From positions 806,751 to 870,750 of the forward strand of contig NZ_FOYO01000001.1 of NCBI RefSeq assembly GCF_900111945.1: 64,000 bases of DNA, given 5' to 3'. Positions 44,314 to 52,726 of the stretch are shown here, piece by piece. Numbering within the stretch: position 1 is the stretch's first letter; each line of letters begins with the position of its first letter. Below the pieces are notes generated by a model, which worked only from the letters and a program-made list of their open reading frames with translations, did not search any database and had not been told where the DNA came from. The translations under genes were made by a program, and so were the position numbers. Origin of the DNA: Litoreibacter janthinus (GTDB taxonomy: Bacteria > Pseudomonadota > Alphaproteobacteria > Rhodobacterales > Rhodobacteraceae).

Positions 44314-45729
44314 TTACGCCCCGGGGCCGCGCACTTCACAGTCATGACCACGGGCGCTCAGGCGCTGGCAGGCGAGTGTTGCCTTGTCTTGCGACAAGCC
44401 AACGAAGTTCGCTTCCCAGCCGCGTGGACGGTTCACGACTTTGCGCAGCGCTTCATCCAGCGTTCCGATCTCTTGCAAAGCCGTTTTCAGCAAGAGGCGC
44501 TCGGCGGTATTGCGAGTGGTGTAATTGCCCAGCGAGATAGACCAGTGCCGCCCGCCAGATGTCGAGGCGCGGGTAATAATGCGACGGGGTTCCGGCTTGC
44601 GGAGTGGCTCGGTCGTCTCAATAGCGGCTTGCACCAAATTTCGCGGCCTGCGTACTGGTGTCACTGTTGCTCCGGCGCTGGCAAGCTGCGTGCTTTGCGC
44701 AGCGCGTGTCGCAACCTCTTCGCGAGCTTGACTGACGTTGTTGTCGACACTTTCCACGATGGCCAGCAGCATATCTTCCGACGGTGCGCGGTCAGGACGT
44801 TGTGTCGGACGGGGGCTAGAACGGCGGGCGGTGATCGTCGGTGCGACCTTGATAACCTTGGGTTCGACCGGAGTTGTGACAAGGTTCGGACGCTCTGGTT
44901 TGCTGAGCTTGGCGCGGGATGGCGCGCGTTTGAAGCCCATGTCCAGAAGCTCTGCGACGCGTGCGTTGCGCGCGGCAGTGGAAGTGCCGCCAAACACTGT
45001 TGCGATCACACGCTCATTGCCGCGCTCTGCTGACGCCACCAAGTTGAAACCGGCGGCGCGGGTGTATCCAGTCTTGATGCCGTCCGCGCCTTTGTAGTTT
45101 TGCAGCAGACGACGGTTGGTGTTGGACACCTGACGTACGCCAGCGTGAGTCGTCTGGCGCGAGAACAGGTTATAGTACTGTGGGTAGTCATAAATCAGAT
45201 GGCGACCCAGCGTTGTCATGTCTCGCGCTGTCGATAGGTGACCGTTTTCAGTGAGCCCGTGCGCGTTCTTAAAAGTGGTGTTGGTCATGCCCAGCGCTTT
45301 GGCCATTGCGGTCATCCGGCGCGCAAAGGCGGCCTCGGATCCGGCAACGGCTTCGCCGAGGGCTGTCGCGGCGTCGTTGGCAGATTTAACAGCGGCAGCG
45401 CGGATCAGGTAACGGATCGCAATGCGCTGGCCCGCTTTGAGGCCTAGTTTTGAAGGCTGTTCAGCGGCGGCCTTGCGCGAGATCTTGACCTTGGTGTCCA
45501 AGGTCAGTTCGCCGCGACGGATCGCGTCAAAGGTGACGTAAAGGGTCATCATCTTGGTCAGCGAAGCCGGATGAAGGCGTGTGTCCGCGTTGCGCGCATG
45601 AAGCACCTCACCGGTGCGCGCGTCAATCACAAGGGCCGCGTAGGGGGCTGCGTTCGTCGCCCCAGACCATGCCGATACCACTAGAATAACCAGTCCGAAG
45701 CGGACTGCGCTTAAAAGACGTAAAACCAC
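44314..45729 (-). CDS. D-alanyl-D-alanine carboxypeptidase (S11) with SPOR domain
   Basis: A 471-residue penicillin-binding protein that trims peptidoglycan pentapeptides. After a signal peptide ending near ATNAA come SLTK (SxxK, nucleophile Ser), SAN (SxN) and KTG (in DGIKTGYTRAAG). The linker is Pro/Arg/Ser-rich. A C-terminal SPOR-like domain (RHWSISLGNYTTRNTAE onward) would bring it to denuded glycan at the division site. It starts at a GTG, and a 20-bp inverted repeat lies 22 bp upstream. Confidence 0.92.
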   Translation of the reverse strand: MVLRLLSAVRFGLVILVVSAWSGATNAAPYAALVIDARTGEVLHARNADTRLHPASLTKMMTLYVTFDAIRRGELTLDTKVKISRKAAAEQPSKLGLKAGQRIAIRYLIRAAAVKSANDAATALGEAVAGSEAAFARRMTAMAKALGMTNTTFKNAHGLTENGHLSTARDMTTLGRHLIYDYPQYYNLFSRQTTHAGVRQVSNTNRRLLQNYKGADGIKTGYTRAAGFNLVASAERGNERVIATVFGGTSTAARNARVAELLDMGFKRAPSRAKLSKPERPNLVTTPVEPKVIKVAPTITARRSSPRPTQRPDRAPSEDMLLAIVESVDNNVSQAREEVATRAAQSTQLASAGATVTPVRRPRNLVQAAIETTEPLRKPEPRRIITRASTSGGRHWSISLGNYTTRNTAERLLLKTALQEIGTLDEALRKVVNRPRGWEANFVGLSQDKATLACQRLSARGHDCEVRGPGA

Positions 45730-45750
45730 GACGTCTGCCCATTTTGCCTC

Positions 45751-45770
45751 GGGAATGTCGTTGCATTCCC
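45751..45770. repeat. Inverted repeat upstream of the D,D-carboxypeptidase
   Basis: GGGAATG, TCGTTG, CATTCCC: perfect 7-bp arms 22 bp before the GTG start. On the plus strand it is followed by ATTTATATTTTT, so it could terminate plus-strand transcripts, but no plus-strand gene ends there. An operator or a 5'-leader hairpin is the alternative. Confidence 0.5.
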
Positions 45771-45933
45771 ATTTATATTTTTCAGCCGATCACCGACCTT
45801 TGGAAAAGGCCTAGCACAAACTTCGGGTTCAGAAAACAGTTTAGTTTCAGGCGGTTTGGGGGTGTCGTTGAAGTGCCTCAGCCACATCTAGTGGGGAGAG
45901 TAGTTTCTGCCACTAAATGTCCGAAAAACAGGG

Positions 45934-46323
45934 CTACGTGGATGCTGTAAGCTCTAATTCGCAACGTTGTTGCTTCAATAAACTTTCGCGTTTCAGCTCG
46001 GTTTCCTTAGCCTTGAGCGACCGCAATTTGCGCTTTTCGACTTCCAGATCCACCGCGACGGGCTTCTTGGTGGTCACGGGTTGCGGATAATTACAGAAAC
46101 TGAATCTGCCGTCATTCCCTACACCTGAGCCGACGCAGAAGTTGGTGTAAATCACTGTGCGCGTTTCTGTTTGTATGGCGTAGCCTCGGTCGATGGTGGC
46201 CTGCGTGTCGGCAATCAAGGCTTGAACGATGCGCAAATCCTTGACCGCATCCTGTTTGCAGGTCTCAAGGGGGCTGGCGCAACCTGTCAGCAAAAGGAGC
46301 GGGAGGATCAGAACTTTTTTCAT
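45934..46323 (-). CDS. Small predicted lipoprotein
   Basis: A 129-residue protein with a textbook lipoprotein signal (MKKVLILPLLLLTGC). The mature part has a mostly helical, charged C terminus and three further cysteines (FCVG, FCNY and QRCEL). Homologues are common in this group, but I know no function. It is divergent from hemF with 91 bp between starts. Confidence 0.8.
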   Translation of the reverse strand: MKKVLILPLLLLTGCASPLETCKQDAVKDLRIVQALIADTQATIDRGYAIQTETRTVIYTNFCVGSGVGNDGRFSFCNYPQPVTTKKPVAVDLEVEKRKLRSLKAKETELKRESLLKQQRCELELTAST

Positions 46324-46414
46324 GCGCCAACATTACTCCAGCTGCGACGGCAAGGGAACGTGACACTTGTCCCCTGCAAATGTTAGCACAACGTGAACCA
46401 AATAGGACAAGCCC

Positions 46415-47305
46415 GTGACAGCCGATTTCGACACCAAAAAAGCCCAAGCCTCTGCTTGGTTCCGCAGCCTGCGCGACGATATTGTTGCTGCATTTGAAGG
46501 TTTGGAGCAAACCCAAGCCGCAGGGCCTTTTGCCGCCGAACCAGCCGGTAAATTCGAAGTCACGGAAACGAAGCGCAGCTCTGACGACGGGTCGGATGCG
46601 GGCGGCGGCTTGATGAGCGTAATGCGCGGCGGGCGTGTGTTTGAGAAAGTGGGCGTCAACGTCTCAACGGTTTACGGCACATTGGGAGAGCGCGCGCAAA
46701 AAGCTATGGCGGCGCGTGGAGTCCCGGGCATGGATCAAGACCCGCGGTTTTGGGCGTCGGGCATCAGCCTCGTGGCGCATATGCAGAACCCGCAAACGCC
46801 AGCGGTTCATATGAACACCCGGATGTTCTGGACGCCGGGTGCGTGGTGGTTTGGCGGCGGGTCAGACCTGAACCCCTGTATTGAGCGCGATGAGGACACC
46901 GCGTTCTTTCACGGTGTTCTGAAGAATTACTGCGACAAGCATGACGGCGAGTATTACCCACGCTTCAAGAAGTGGGCGGATGAGTACTTCTATGTCCCTC
47001 ACCGGAACCGTGCGCGTGGGGTCGGTGGCATCTTCTACGATGATCTGAACACCGGCGATTGGGATCGTGACTTTGCGTTTACGCAAGACGTGGGCCGCGC
47101 TTTCCTACCCGCCTTCATGGGGGTTACCGAAAAGTGGCGCGCTGCCCCTTGGACCGATGCCGACAAAGAAGCGCAATTGGTGCATCGCGGGCTCTATGCC
47201 GAGTACAATCTGGTCTATGATCGCGGCACCAAGTTCGGCCTAGAGACCGGGCATGACGCGAATGCTGTTCTGATGAGCCTGCCGCCCTTGGCCAAGTGGA
47301 TCTAG
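46415..47305 (+). CDS. hemF: Oxygen-dependent coproporphyrinogen III oxidase
   Basis: A 296-residue enzyme of aerobic heme synthesis that converts coproporphyrinogen III to protoporphyrinogen IX. Signature segments are GVNVSTVYG, HMNTRMFWT, WWFGGGSDLNP and KKWADEYFYVPHRNRARGVG. It starts at a GTG. It is the first of three heme genes in this 4.5-kb stretch (hemE and hemC follow after the MscS gene). No FNR-type TTGAT-N4-ATCAA box was seen upstream. Confidence 0.96.
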   Translation: MTADFDTKKAQASAWFRSLRDDIVAAFEGLEQTQAAGPFAAEPAGKFEVTETKRSSDDGSDAGGGLMSVMRGGRVFEKVGVNVSTVYGTLGERAQKAMAARGVPGMDQDPRFWASGISLVAHMQNPQTPAVHMNTRMFWTPGAWWFGGGSDLNPCIERDEDTAFFHGVLKNYCDKHDGEYYPRFKKWADEYFYVPHRNRARGVGGIFYDDLNTGDWDRDFAFTQDVGRAFLPAFMGVTEKWRAAPWTDADKEAQLVHRGLYAEYNLVYDRGTKFGLETGHDANAVLMSLPPLAKWI

Positions 47306-47309
47306 TGGC

Positions 47310-48707
47310 CTAGCCTTTCTCGGACAGCAGATCCGTTTCGGCTTCTTCGACCACAGAATCGGCGGCAATTTCTGCCAGCTCTTCCTGCTCGTTGCCTAAG
47401 TCACCCTCAGCTGCGGAGGAGGCTGCGTCCGGCTCGCCAACTTTCGCAGCCTGCTTTGCGCTGTCGGCAAGTTCTTGATTTGCGATCGCCTGTGCGCGTG
47501 CTTCTGCCTTGCCGCCGAGTTGAAGCACGGGAACACCCTGCGGGAAGATAACTTCGCGTGCATCGTCAGGCATGGAGATACCTTCTTCGGTGAGTGCCTT
47601 CTTGACCAACCGGAGCAAGGCAGATTTCACCTTGAGCATGGAGTAGGCATGCGCATCGACCCAAAAATATGCTTTGATGTTCACCGTGGAGCTGCCGAGG
47701 CTATCCACCAGAATCATTGGGGACGGTTCTGATAGCACAGCCTCGTGACCAGCGATGACCCCAAGAATGATATCCTGCGCACGCGCGACAGAGACGTCAT
47801 ATCCCACGCCCACCTCCAACGTATCACGACGATTGGCAGACGCAGAATAGTTGACGATCGTGTTCTTGAAGATGGCTGCGTTGGGAATCTGAATGTGATT
47901 GCCTTCAGGGCTGAGCAAAACGGTGGAGCGTGTGTTCATCGACAAAACCGTGCCGCCCATACCAGTGACCTCGATATACTCCCCTGCGCGGAACGGGCGC
48001 CGGATTGACAGAAGCAACGAGGCAAGAAAGTTCTCTGCAATGTCGCGGAATGCAAAGCCGACCACGATCCCCAGAACGCCCGCACCACCGACCACTGACA
48101 CCGCGATTTGGGTCAACCCGGCCACCTGCAAGACCACGAACAGACCCAGCAGGAAAATCGGCAAGGCGATAAACCGCGCCACGATATCGCGCAAAAATGG
48201 GGACGCAATTCCGCCAAGCAACCAACGGCGCAAACCCTTGGCAGCCAGTGAGGATAACCACCAGGTGAGGGGTAGAATAATCAGGGTTAGCAGAATCAAC
48301 GGTAGTGACGTGATGATGCGATTGCCGACGCCTTTGATCTCGGAAAGCGCTGGGGCGAAAGACCAGTTCGCCTCTTGCACGACTTGAATGCGGTTGACGA
48401 CTGCCACTACGTCTTGCGTCTTCGATGCAAGCTCACGTGCCCAGACCTTGTGATCGAGGCTATCGGTTCGGCCATCCAAGAAGACAATGCCGTCTTTCAC
48501 CTCGACCCGAGAAAACTTGTACCATCCGGTAGAGCGCATGATCTCTACAACACGTTTGGCGATGGCGTCATCACGAGCCACAGGCTCTACCGAAACCGCT
48601 TGCGCAGGCGCAGTCACATCCTCCTGTGTTCCGGTGGCGTCTTGGGCCATCGCAGGAAGGGAAAGGGCGAACACTGCGCAAAGCGCGAAAAGAATACGGT
48701 TCATCAT
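47310..48707 (-). CDS. MscS-family mechanosensitive channel with N-terminal BON-like domain
   Basis: A 465-residue membrane protein. A signal peptide (MMNRILFALCAVFALSLPAMA) is followed by a periplasmic BON-like domain (about 48-110, IVFLDGRTDSLDHKVWARELA), several helices and the MscS pore/beta domain (VVGGAGVLGIVVGFAFRDIAENFLASLLL and VTGMGGTVLSMNTRST). The C-terminal tail is acidic and Ala-rich. It should open under membrane tension in hypo-osmotic shock. Its stop lies 4 bp from the convergent hemF stop. Confidence 0.92.
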   Translation of the reverse strand: MMNRILFALCAVFALSLPAMAQDATGTQEDVTAPAQAVSVEPVARDDAIAKRVVEIMRSTGWYKFSRVEVKDGIVFLDGRTDSLDHKVWARELASKTQDVVAVVNRIQVVQEANWSFAPALSEIKGVGNRIITSLPLILLTLIILPLTWWLSSLAAKGLRRWLLGGIASPFLRDIVARFIALPIFLLGLFVVLQVAGLTQIAVSVVGGAGVLGIVVGFAFRDIAENFLASLLLSIRRPFRAGEYIEVTGMGGTVLSMNTRSTVLLSPEGNHIQIPNAAIFKNTIVNYSASANRRDTLEVGVGYDVSVARAQDIILGVIAGHEAVLSEPSPMILVDSLGSSTVNIKAYFWVDAHAYSMLKVKSALLRLVKKALTEEGISMPDDAREVIFPQGVPVLQLGGKAEARAQAIANQELADSAKQAAKVGEPDAASSAAEGDLGNEQEELAEIAADSVVEEAETDLLSEKG

Positions 48708-48761
48708 GGCCGCAACTCTAGCGGGGCGCGCGGCCTGCGTTCCAGTGAAAAGTGGGTGAAA

Positions 48762-49805
48762 TCAATCGGTGGTTGTTTTGCGCACCGTGTCGATCATCAA
48801 CTGCACATTTTTGGGATCTGCGTCAGGCGTGATGCCGTGACCAAGGTTGAAGATGTGTGGACCCTTAGAAAACGCTTTGACGATTGTGCGAGTCTCGTCG
48901 ATCAGGTCTTGTCCACCGGTGACCATATGGCGAGAGGCGAGGTTGCCCTGAACGCAGCCGTCGACCTGCACGTTGGCGGCGGCCCATTCAGCAGAAACCG
49001 AGTTATCTATTGCGACGCAGTCAGCACCAGTCGCCTTGGCGAATCCGATATAGTTGTCGCCCGCTTCTCGCGGGAACGCGATGATCGGAGTGTTCGGATG
49101 ACGCGCCTTGAGAGCGGTGATGATCTTCTTCGCAGGCTCAAGCGAATATTTCTGGAACGCGTCACCCTTCAGCGATCCGGCCCAACTGTCGAACAGCTTT
49201 ACGACTTCTGCGCCAGCCTCGATTTGCATCGCCAGATATTCGATGGTCGAAGCGGTTATCAGGTCCATCAACGCGTCAAATGTCGCGGGGTTTTCTACGC
49301 GTAGTTTGTGAGCGGGTGCCTGATCCGGCGTGCCTTGGCCCGCGATCATGTATGTGGCCACGGTCCATGGTGCGCCTGCGAAGCCGATCAATGTGGTCTC
49401 ATTGGGCAAGGCGGCTGCTAGATTACGCACTGTTTGGTAAACGGGTGCCAGATGCTCGTGCACATCTGTCGGGCCTTTGAGCTTTGCGAAGTCGCTTTGC
49501 TGGGTCACTGTGGACAAGCGCGGCCCTTCGCCTGTGACGAACCAAAGGTCTGCACCTAAGGCTTGCGGCAGGAGCAAAATATCAGCAAACAAGATGGCGG
49601 CATCGAACCCGTAGCGGCGAATTGGTTGAAGGGTCACTTCCGTCGCCAGTTCAGGGTTGTAGCAAAGGGACAAGAAATCACCGGCCTGCGCGCGCGTGGC
49701 CTTGTATTCCGGCAAGTAGCGGCCCGCTTGTCGCATCATCCAGATCGGCGGCGTATCCAGTGTTTCGCCTGCCAAAGCACGCATGATCTTTTTCTGCTCG
49801 GCCAT
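48762..49805 (-). CDS. hemE: Uroporphyrinogen decarboxylase
   Basis: A 347-residue enzyme converting uroporphyrinogen III to coproporphyrinogen III. The conserved [16 protein letters not shown] is near the N terminus, then [14 protein letters not shown] and NLGHGI. The ATG at 49805 begins the conserved sequence; the frame is open to 49892 but the extra residues are not conserved-looking. It is divergent from hemC, with 101 bp between. Confidence 0.96.
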   Translation of the reverse strand: MAEQKKIMRALAGETLDTPPIWMMRQAGRYLPEYKATRAQAGDFLSLCYNPELATEVTLQPIRRYGFDAAILFADILLLPQALGADLWFVTGEGPRLSTVTQQSDFAKLKGPTDVHEHLAPVYQTVRNLAAALPNETTLIGFAGAPWTVATYMIAGQGTPDQAPAHKLRVENPATFDALMDLITASTIEYLAMQIEAGAEVVKLFDSWAGSLKGDAFQKYSLEPAKKIITALKARHPNTPIIAFPREAGDNYIGFAKATGADCVAIDNSVSAEWAAANVQVDGCVQGNLASRHMVTGGQDLIDETRTIVKAFSKGPHIFNLGHGITPDADPKNVQLMIDTVRKTTTD

Positions 49806-49906
49806 TGCCAGACTCCCTTTTGTTGCGACCTCTTGTCCGCGCTGAGAGGTCCGAATGTCAAGGCGACAGCTTGTCAGCCTAAAGTGACCCATTTAAGCAG
49901 TCTCTC

Positions 49907-50854
49907 ATGGCATTGAACCTACCAACCCCGACCTCACCCCTGCGGATTGGCACCCGCGGATCACCCCTAGCTTTGGCGCAGGCTTACGAGACCCGTGCGC
50001 GCCTTATGGCGGCGTTTGATTTGCCTGAGTTGGCGTTCGAGATTGTCGTGATCAAAACCACAGGTGACGCCATCCTTGACCGCCCGTTGAAAGAGATTGG
50101 CGGCAAGGGGCTGTTTACCCGAGAGATCGAAGACGACCTGCTGTCGGGTGCGATTGATATCGCGGTCCATTCGATGAAAGACATGCCGGTTGAACAGCCT
50201 GTCGGCTTGTTGCTCGACACCTATTTGCCCAGAGAAGACGTTCGGGACGCATTCGTGTCGCTGACCGCGAAGAGCATTGCCGAGCTATCCGAAGGTGAAA
50301 CCGTGGGGACATCCTCGTTGCGCCGCCGCGCGCAGTTGTTGAACCGGCGGCCAGACCTGAACGTGGTGGAGTTTCGCGGCAACGTGCAAACACGCTTGAA
50401 GAAATTGAATGCTGGTGTCGCCACTTGCACTTTCCTTGCGATGGCAGGTTTGAACCGCCTCGGCTTGGACGCAGTGCCTGCGAACGGAATTTCCACAGAC
50501 GACATGCTTCCAGCCGTGGCGCAGGGGGCTATCGGGATCGAACGTCGCGGCGACGATGCGCGTGTCGCAAAGATGCTTGAGGCGATCCATGACATCCCGA
50601 CGGGACAACGCTTGGCGTGTGAGCGGGCCTATCTGGCGCAGCTTGACGGGTCTTGCGAAACACCCATTGCGGGGCTGGCCGAGCTGGATGGCGGCACCGT
50701 GCAGTTCCGCGCCGAAATTCTGCGGCCAGACGGATCCGAGGCGCTGAGTGACGCAGAGACTTCGACTATCGAGGATGCTGCCGAGATGGGTCGGGCGGTT
50801 GCGGACCGCCTGACTGCCCGCGCACCTAAAAACTTCTTTGACTGGAGAACGTAG
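49907..50854 (+). CDS. hemC: Hydroxymethylbilane synthase (porphobilinogen deaminase)
   Basis: A 315-residue enzyme assembling four porphobilinogens. It has the N-terminal RIGTRGSPLALAQA, then HSMKDMP, GTSSLRRRAQL, FRGNVQTRL and LDGSCETPIAG, whose Cys binds the dipyrromethane cofactor. Divergent from hemE, so both could share a control region at 49806-49906. Confidence 0.97.
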   Translation: MALNLPTPTSPLRIGTRGSPLALAQAYETRARLMAAFDLPELAFEIVVIKTTGDAILDRPLKEIGGKGLFTREIEDDLLSGAIDIAVHSMKDMPVEQPVGLLLDTYLPREDVRDAFVSLTAKSIAELSEGETVGTSSLRRRAQLLNRRPDLNVVEFRGNVQTRLKKLNAGVATCTFLAMAGLNRLGLDAVPANGISTDDMLPAVAQGAIGIERRGDDARVAKMLEAIHDIPTGQRLACERAYLAQLDGSCETPIAGLAELDGGTVQFRAEILRPDGSEALSDAETSTIEDAAEMGRAVADRLTARAPKNFFDWRT

Positions 50855-50908
50855 GCCCAAACCCCTATCTATGCTGGAGACGCCTTTCTCATTCTCAGGA
50901 GTAATCTC

Positions 50909-51358
50909 ATGAAGTTGTTGCTGGCTACGCTACTTGCCTGCCTGCCATTTGCCCTTGCAGCCGAAGAGGTCGGGCGTGTGGGTGTCGACTGGGTTGGAAA
51001 CGACATCATTATCGAAGCGATCCCCGACCCTGATGTTGAGGGTGTGACCTGCCATATCGCGTATTTTGATCGTAGCTTGATCGACCGTTTGTCTAATGGG
51101 AATTGGTTTGAAGACCCGTCCAACGCTTCGATCGATTGCCGCCAAACGGGCCCGATCGTGATTGGAGATATTGATCGGTCCGATGATGGCGAAACGGTCT
51201 TTAGGGAAGGCCGGTCAATCGTGTTCAAGTCGTTGCGCCTGACGCGCATCTTTGACGAGGAAAATCAGGTCCTGATCTATCTGGCGCATGCCAACGAGTT
51301 GACCGAAGGCTCCGCGAAGATGGCAATTTCGACGATTCCGCTTTTCCAGGCCAAATAA
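50909..51358 (+). CDS. CreA family periplasmic protein
   Basis: A 149-residue protein with signal peptide MKLLLATLLACLPFALA and the CreA-like core EEVGRVGVDWVGNDIIIEAI, CHIAYFDRSL, DCRQTGPI and SIVFKSLRLTRIFDEENQVLIYL. Two cysteines in the mature part could form a disulfide. The function of CreA proteins is unknown. A shared bidirectional terminator lies between it and rpmJ. Confidence 0.9.
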   Translation: MKLLLATLLACLPFALAAEEVGRVGVDWVGNDIIIEAIPDPDVEGVTCHIAYFDRSLIDRLSNGNWFEDPSNASIDCRQTGPIVIGDIDRSDDGETVFREGRSIVFKSLRLTRIFDEENQVLIYLAHANELTEGSAKMAISTIPLFQAK

Positions 51359-51379
51359 TCCCTGATTTCGATCCAACGA

Positions 51380-51409
51380 AAAAGGCCGCCCCAGAAGGAG
51401 CGGCCTTTT
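51380..51409. terminator. Bidirectional terminator between creA-like gene and rpmJ
   Basis: Arms AAAAGGCCGC and GCGGCCTTTT form a 10-bp stem with a 10-base loop; A-run on the left and T-run on the right let it serve both converging genes. Confidence 0.85.
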
Positions 51410-51454
51410 GATTTCTAAGCAAAACGCATTCGCGCTCAAGCCTGTCCTGAGGGC

Positions 51455-51580
51455 TTAACCCTGGCGGGCTTTAAAGCGAGGCTGGGTTTTGTTGATCACA
51501 TATACGCGGCCCTTGCGGCGCACGACCCGGCAATCCCGGTGGCGCGACTTCAGGGAGCGAAGTGAGTTCTTAACCTTCAT
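51455..51580 (-). CDS. rpmJ: 50S ribosomal protein L36, type B (C-minus)
   Basis: A 41-residue protein, [20 protein letters not shown] then [21 protein letters not shown], matching L36. The Zn ligands of type A L36 (C-x2-C, C, H) are not all present; only one Cys remains, so this is the zinc-free form usual in alphaproteobacteria. AGGAG lies before the ATG. The gene is only 57 bp downstream of tRNA-Val on the same strand. Confidence 0.95.
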   Translation of the reverse strand: MKVKNSLRSLKSRHRDCRVVRRKGRVYVINKTQPRFKARQG

Positions 51581-51637
51581 GTCTCTTCTCCTATTCGTCC
51601 AGCGCGGTGGGGCGCCTTCAATTAAAATCCGTTCAGA

Positions 51638-51712
51638 TGGTGGGCACTACTGGGATCGAACCAGTGACCACTTCGATGTCAACGAAGTGCTCTACCGCTG
51701 AGCTAAGCGCCC
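51638..51712 (-). tRNA. tRNA-Val (GAC)
   Basis: The 75-nt minus-strand sequence starts GGGCGCTTAGCTCAGCGGTA and ends GTGCCCACCA with the CCA encoded. The acceptor stem pairs (one G-U), the D loop is standard, the anticodon loop reads TTGACAT between CTTCG and CGAAG, and the T arm has GGTTCGATCC. The anticodon is therefore GAC, for valine. Confidence 0.97.
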
Positions 51713-51815
51713 ATCTGACCTTCACTTTCCGAACCGATCCCACAGGTATGGGGACGCAGCCGAAGCACGTTGGTCCGCGCTCTATAGAAGGAGTCGGAAA
51801 GCTGTTCAAGGGCTT

Positions 51816-51843
51816 TTGAAAGCGCATTTTTTCGCCCTATACT
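51816..51843 (+). promoter_or_regulatory. Predicted promoter of the N-formylglutamate amidohydrolase gene
   Basis: TTGAAA (51816-51821), 16 bp, TATACT (51838-51843), 19 bp before the ATG. A CAGGAG ribosome site lies between. Confidence 0.55.
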
Positions 51844-51862
51844 CTTTGCAACAGGAGCGGGC

Positions 51863-52723
51863 ATGACTCACGACGCCTATACACTGACCCTACCACAGGT
51901 CCAGACCAGCTGCATGGTCTTCGCCAGCCCCCATAGCGGGCGGGACTACAGCCATGACTTCTTGCGACGCACTATTTTGGATGAGTTGCAAATCCGCTCC
52001 TCAGAAGACGCGTTTATGGACAGGCTCGTCGCGCCCGCGGCGGCCCATGGTGCACCACTTCTGTCAGCAAGGATGCCGCGTGCTTTTCTGGACCTCAACC
52101 GTGCCTGCGATGAACTGGATCCGGCCGTAGTTGAAGGTGTCAAACGTCCGGGGCACAATCCGCGCATTGCGTCAGGGCTTGGCGTGATCCCTCGGGTCGT
52201 TGCAAACGGGCGCGCGATTTATTCTGGCAAGATCTCGTTGGCGGAAGCAAATGCGCGGATTGAAACTTACTGGCGGCCCTATCACGCCCGGCTCAGCCAA
52301 TTGATGGATGATACCAACAAGACGTTTGGGCGTGCGGTGCTCGTCGATTTCCACTCTATGCCTCACGAAGCTGTCCAATCCGCTGCTCAGCCCGGTTTCG
52401 CGCGACCAGAGGTTGTCCTGGGGGATCGATTTGGCGCTGCTGCGGACGGGACGATTGTCGACCGGATCGAGACCATTTTTCTGGAGTCCGGCCTCCGGGT
52501 TAGCCGGAACTCGCCATTCGCGGGGGCTTATATCACTCAGGCCTACGGACGGCCGTCGCGCGGGCATCACGCCATTCAGATCGAAATTGACCGCGCACTC
52601 TATATGAACGAGCAATATGTCCGCCCGAATGGAAACTTCGATAGCTTTCGCAAGCTGATGGAGCGCGTTGTGGCGGAAATCGCTGACGTGGGGCGTAACG
52701 AAATACCTCTCGCGGCGGAATAG
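51863..52723 (+). CDS. N-formylglutamate amidohydrolase family protein
   Basis: A 286-residue zinc hydrolase of the HutG-like family, with FASPHSGRDY near the N terminus, LDLNRACDELDP, LVDFHSMPHEA and GHHAIQIEIDRALYMNE. It would release formate from N-formylglutamate in histidine breakdown, but no hut gene is adjacent, so the substrate may differ. Its stop lies 3 bp from the convergent dinB stop. Confidence 0.88.
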   Translation: MTHDAYTLTLPQVQTSCMVFASPHSGRDYSHDFLRRTILDELQIRSSEDAFMDRLVAPAAAHGAPLLSARMPRAFLDLNRACDELDPAVVEGVKRPGHNPRIASGLGVIPRVVANGRAIYSGKISLAEANARIETYWRPYHARLSQLMDDTNKTFGRAVLVDFHSMPHEAVQSAAQPGFARPEVVLGDRFGAAADGTIVDRIETIFLESGLRVSRNSPFAGAYITQAYGRPSRGHHAIQIEIDRALYMNEQYVRPNGNFDSFRKLMERVVAEIADVGRNEIPLAAE

Positions 52724-52726
52724 AGA

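Noticed and set aside
44300..44325. Short GGCG/CGCC hairpin between the convergent yejF and carboxypeptidase genes
   Set aside because: Only four pairs and no T-run, too weak to call a terminator.
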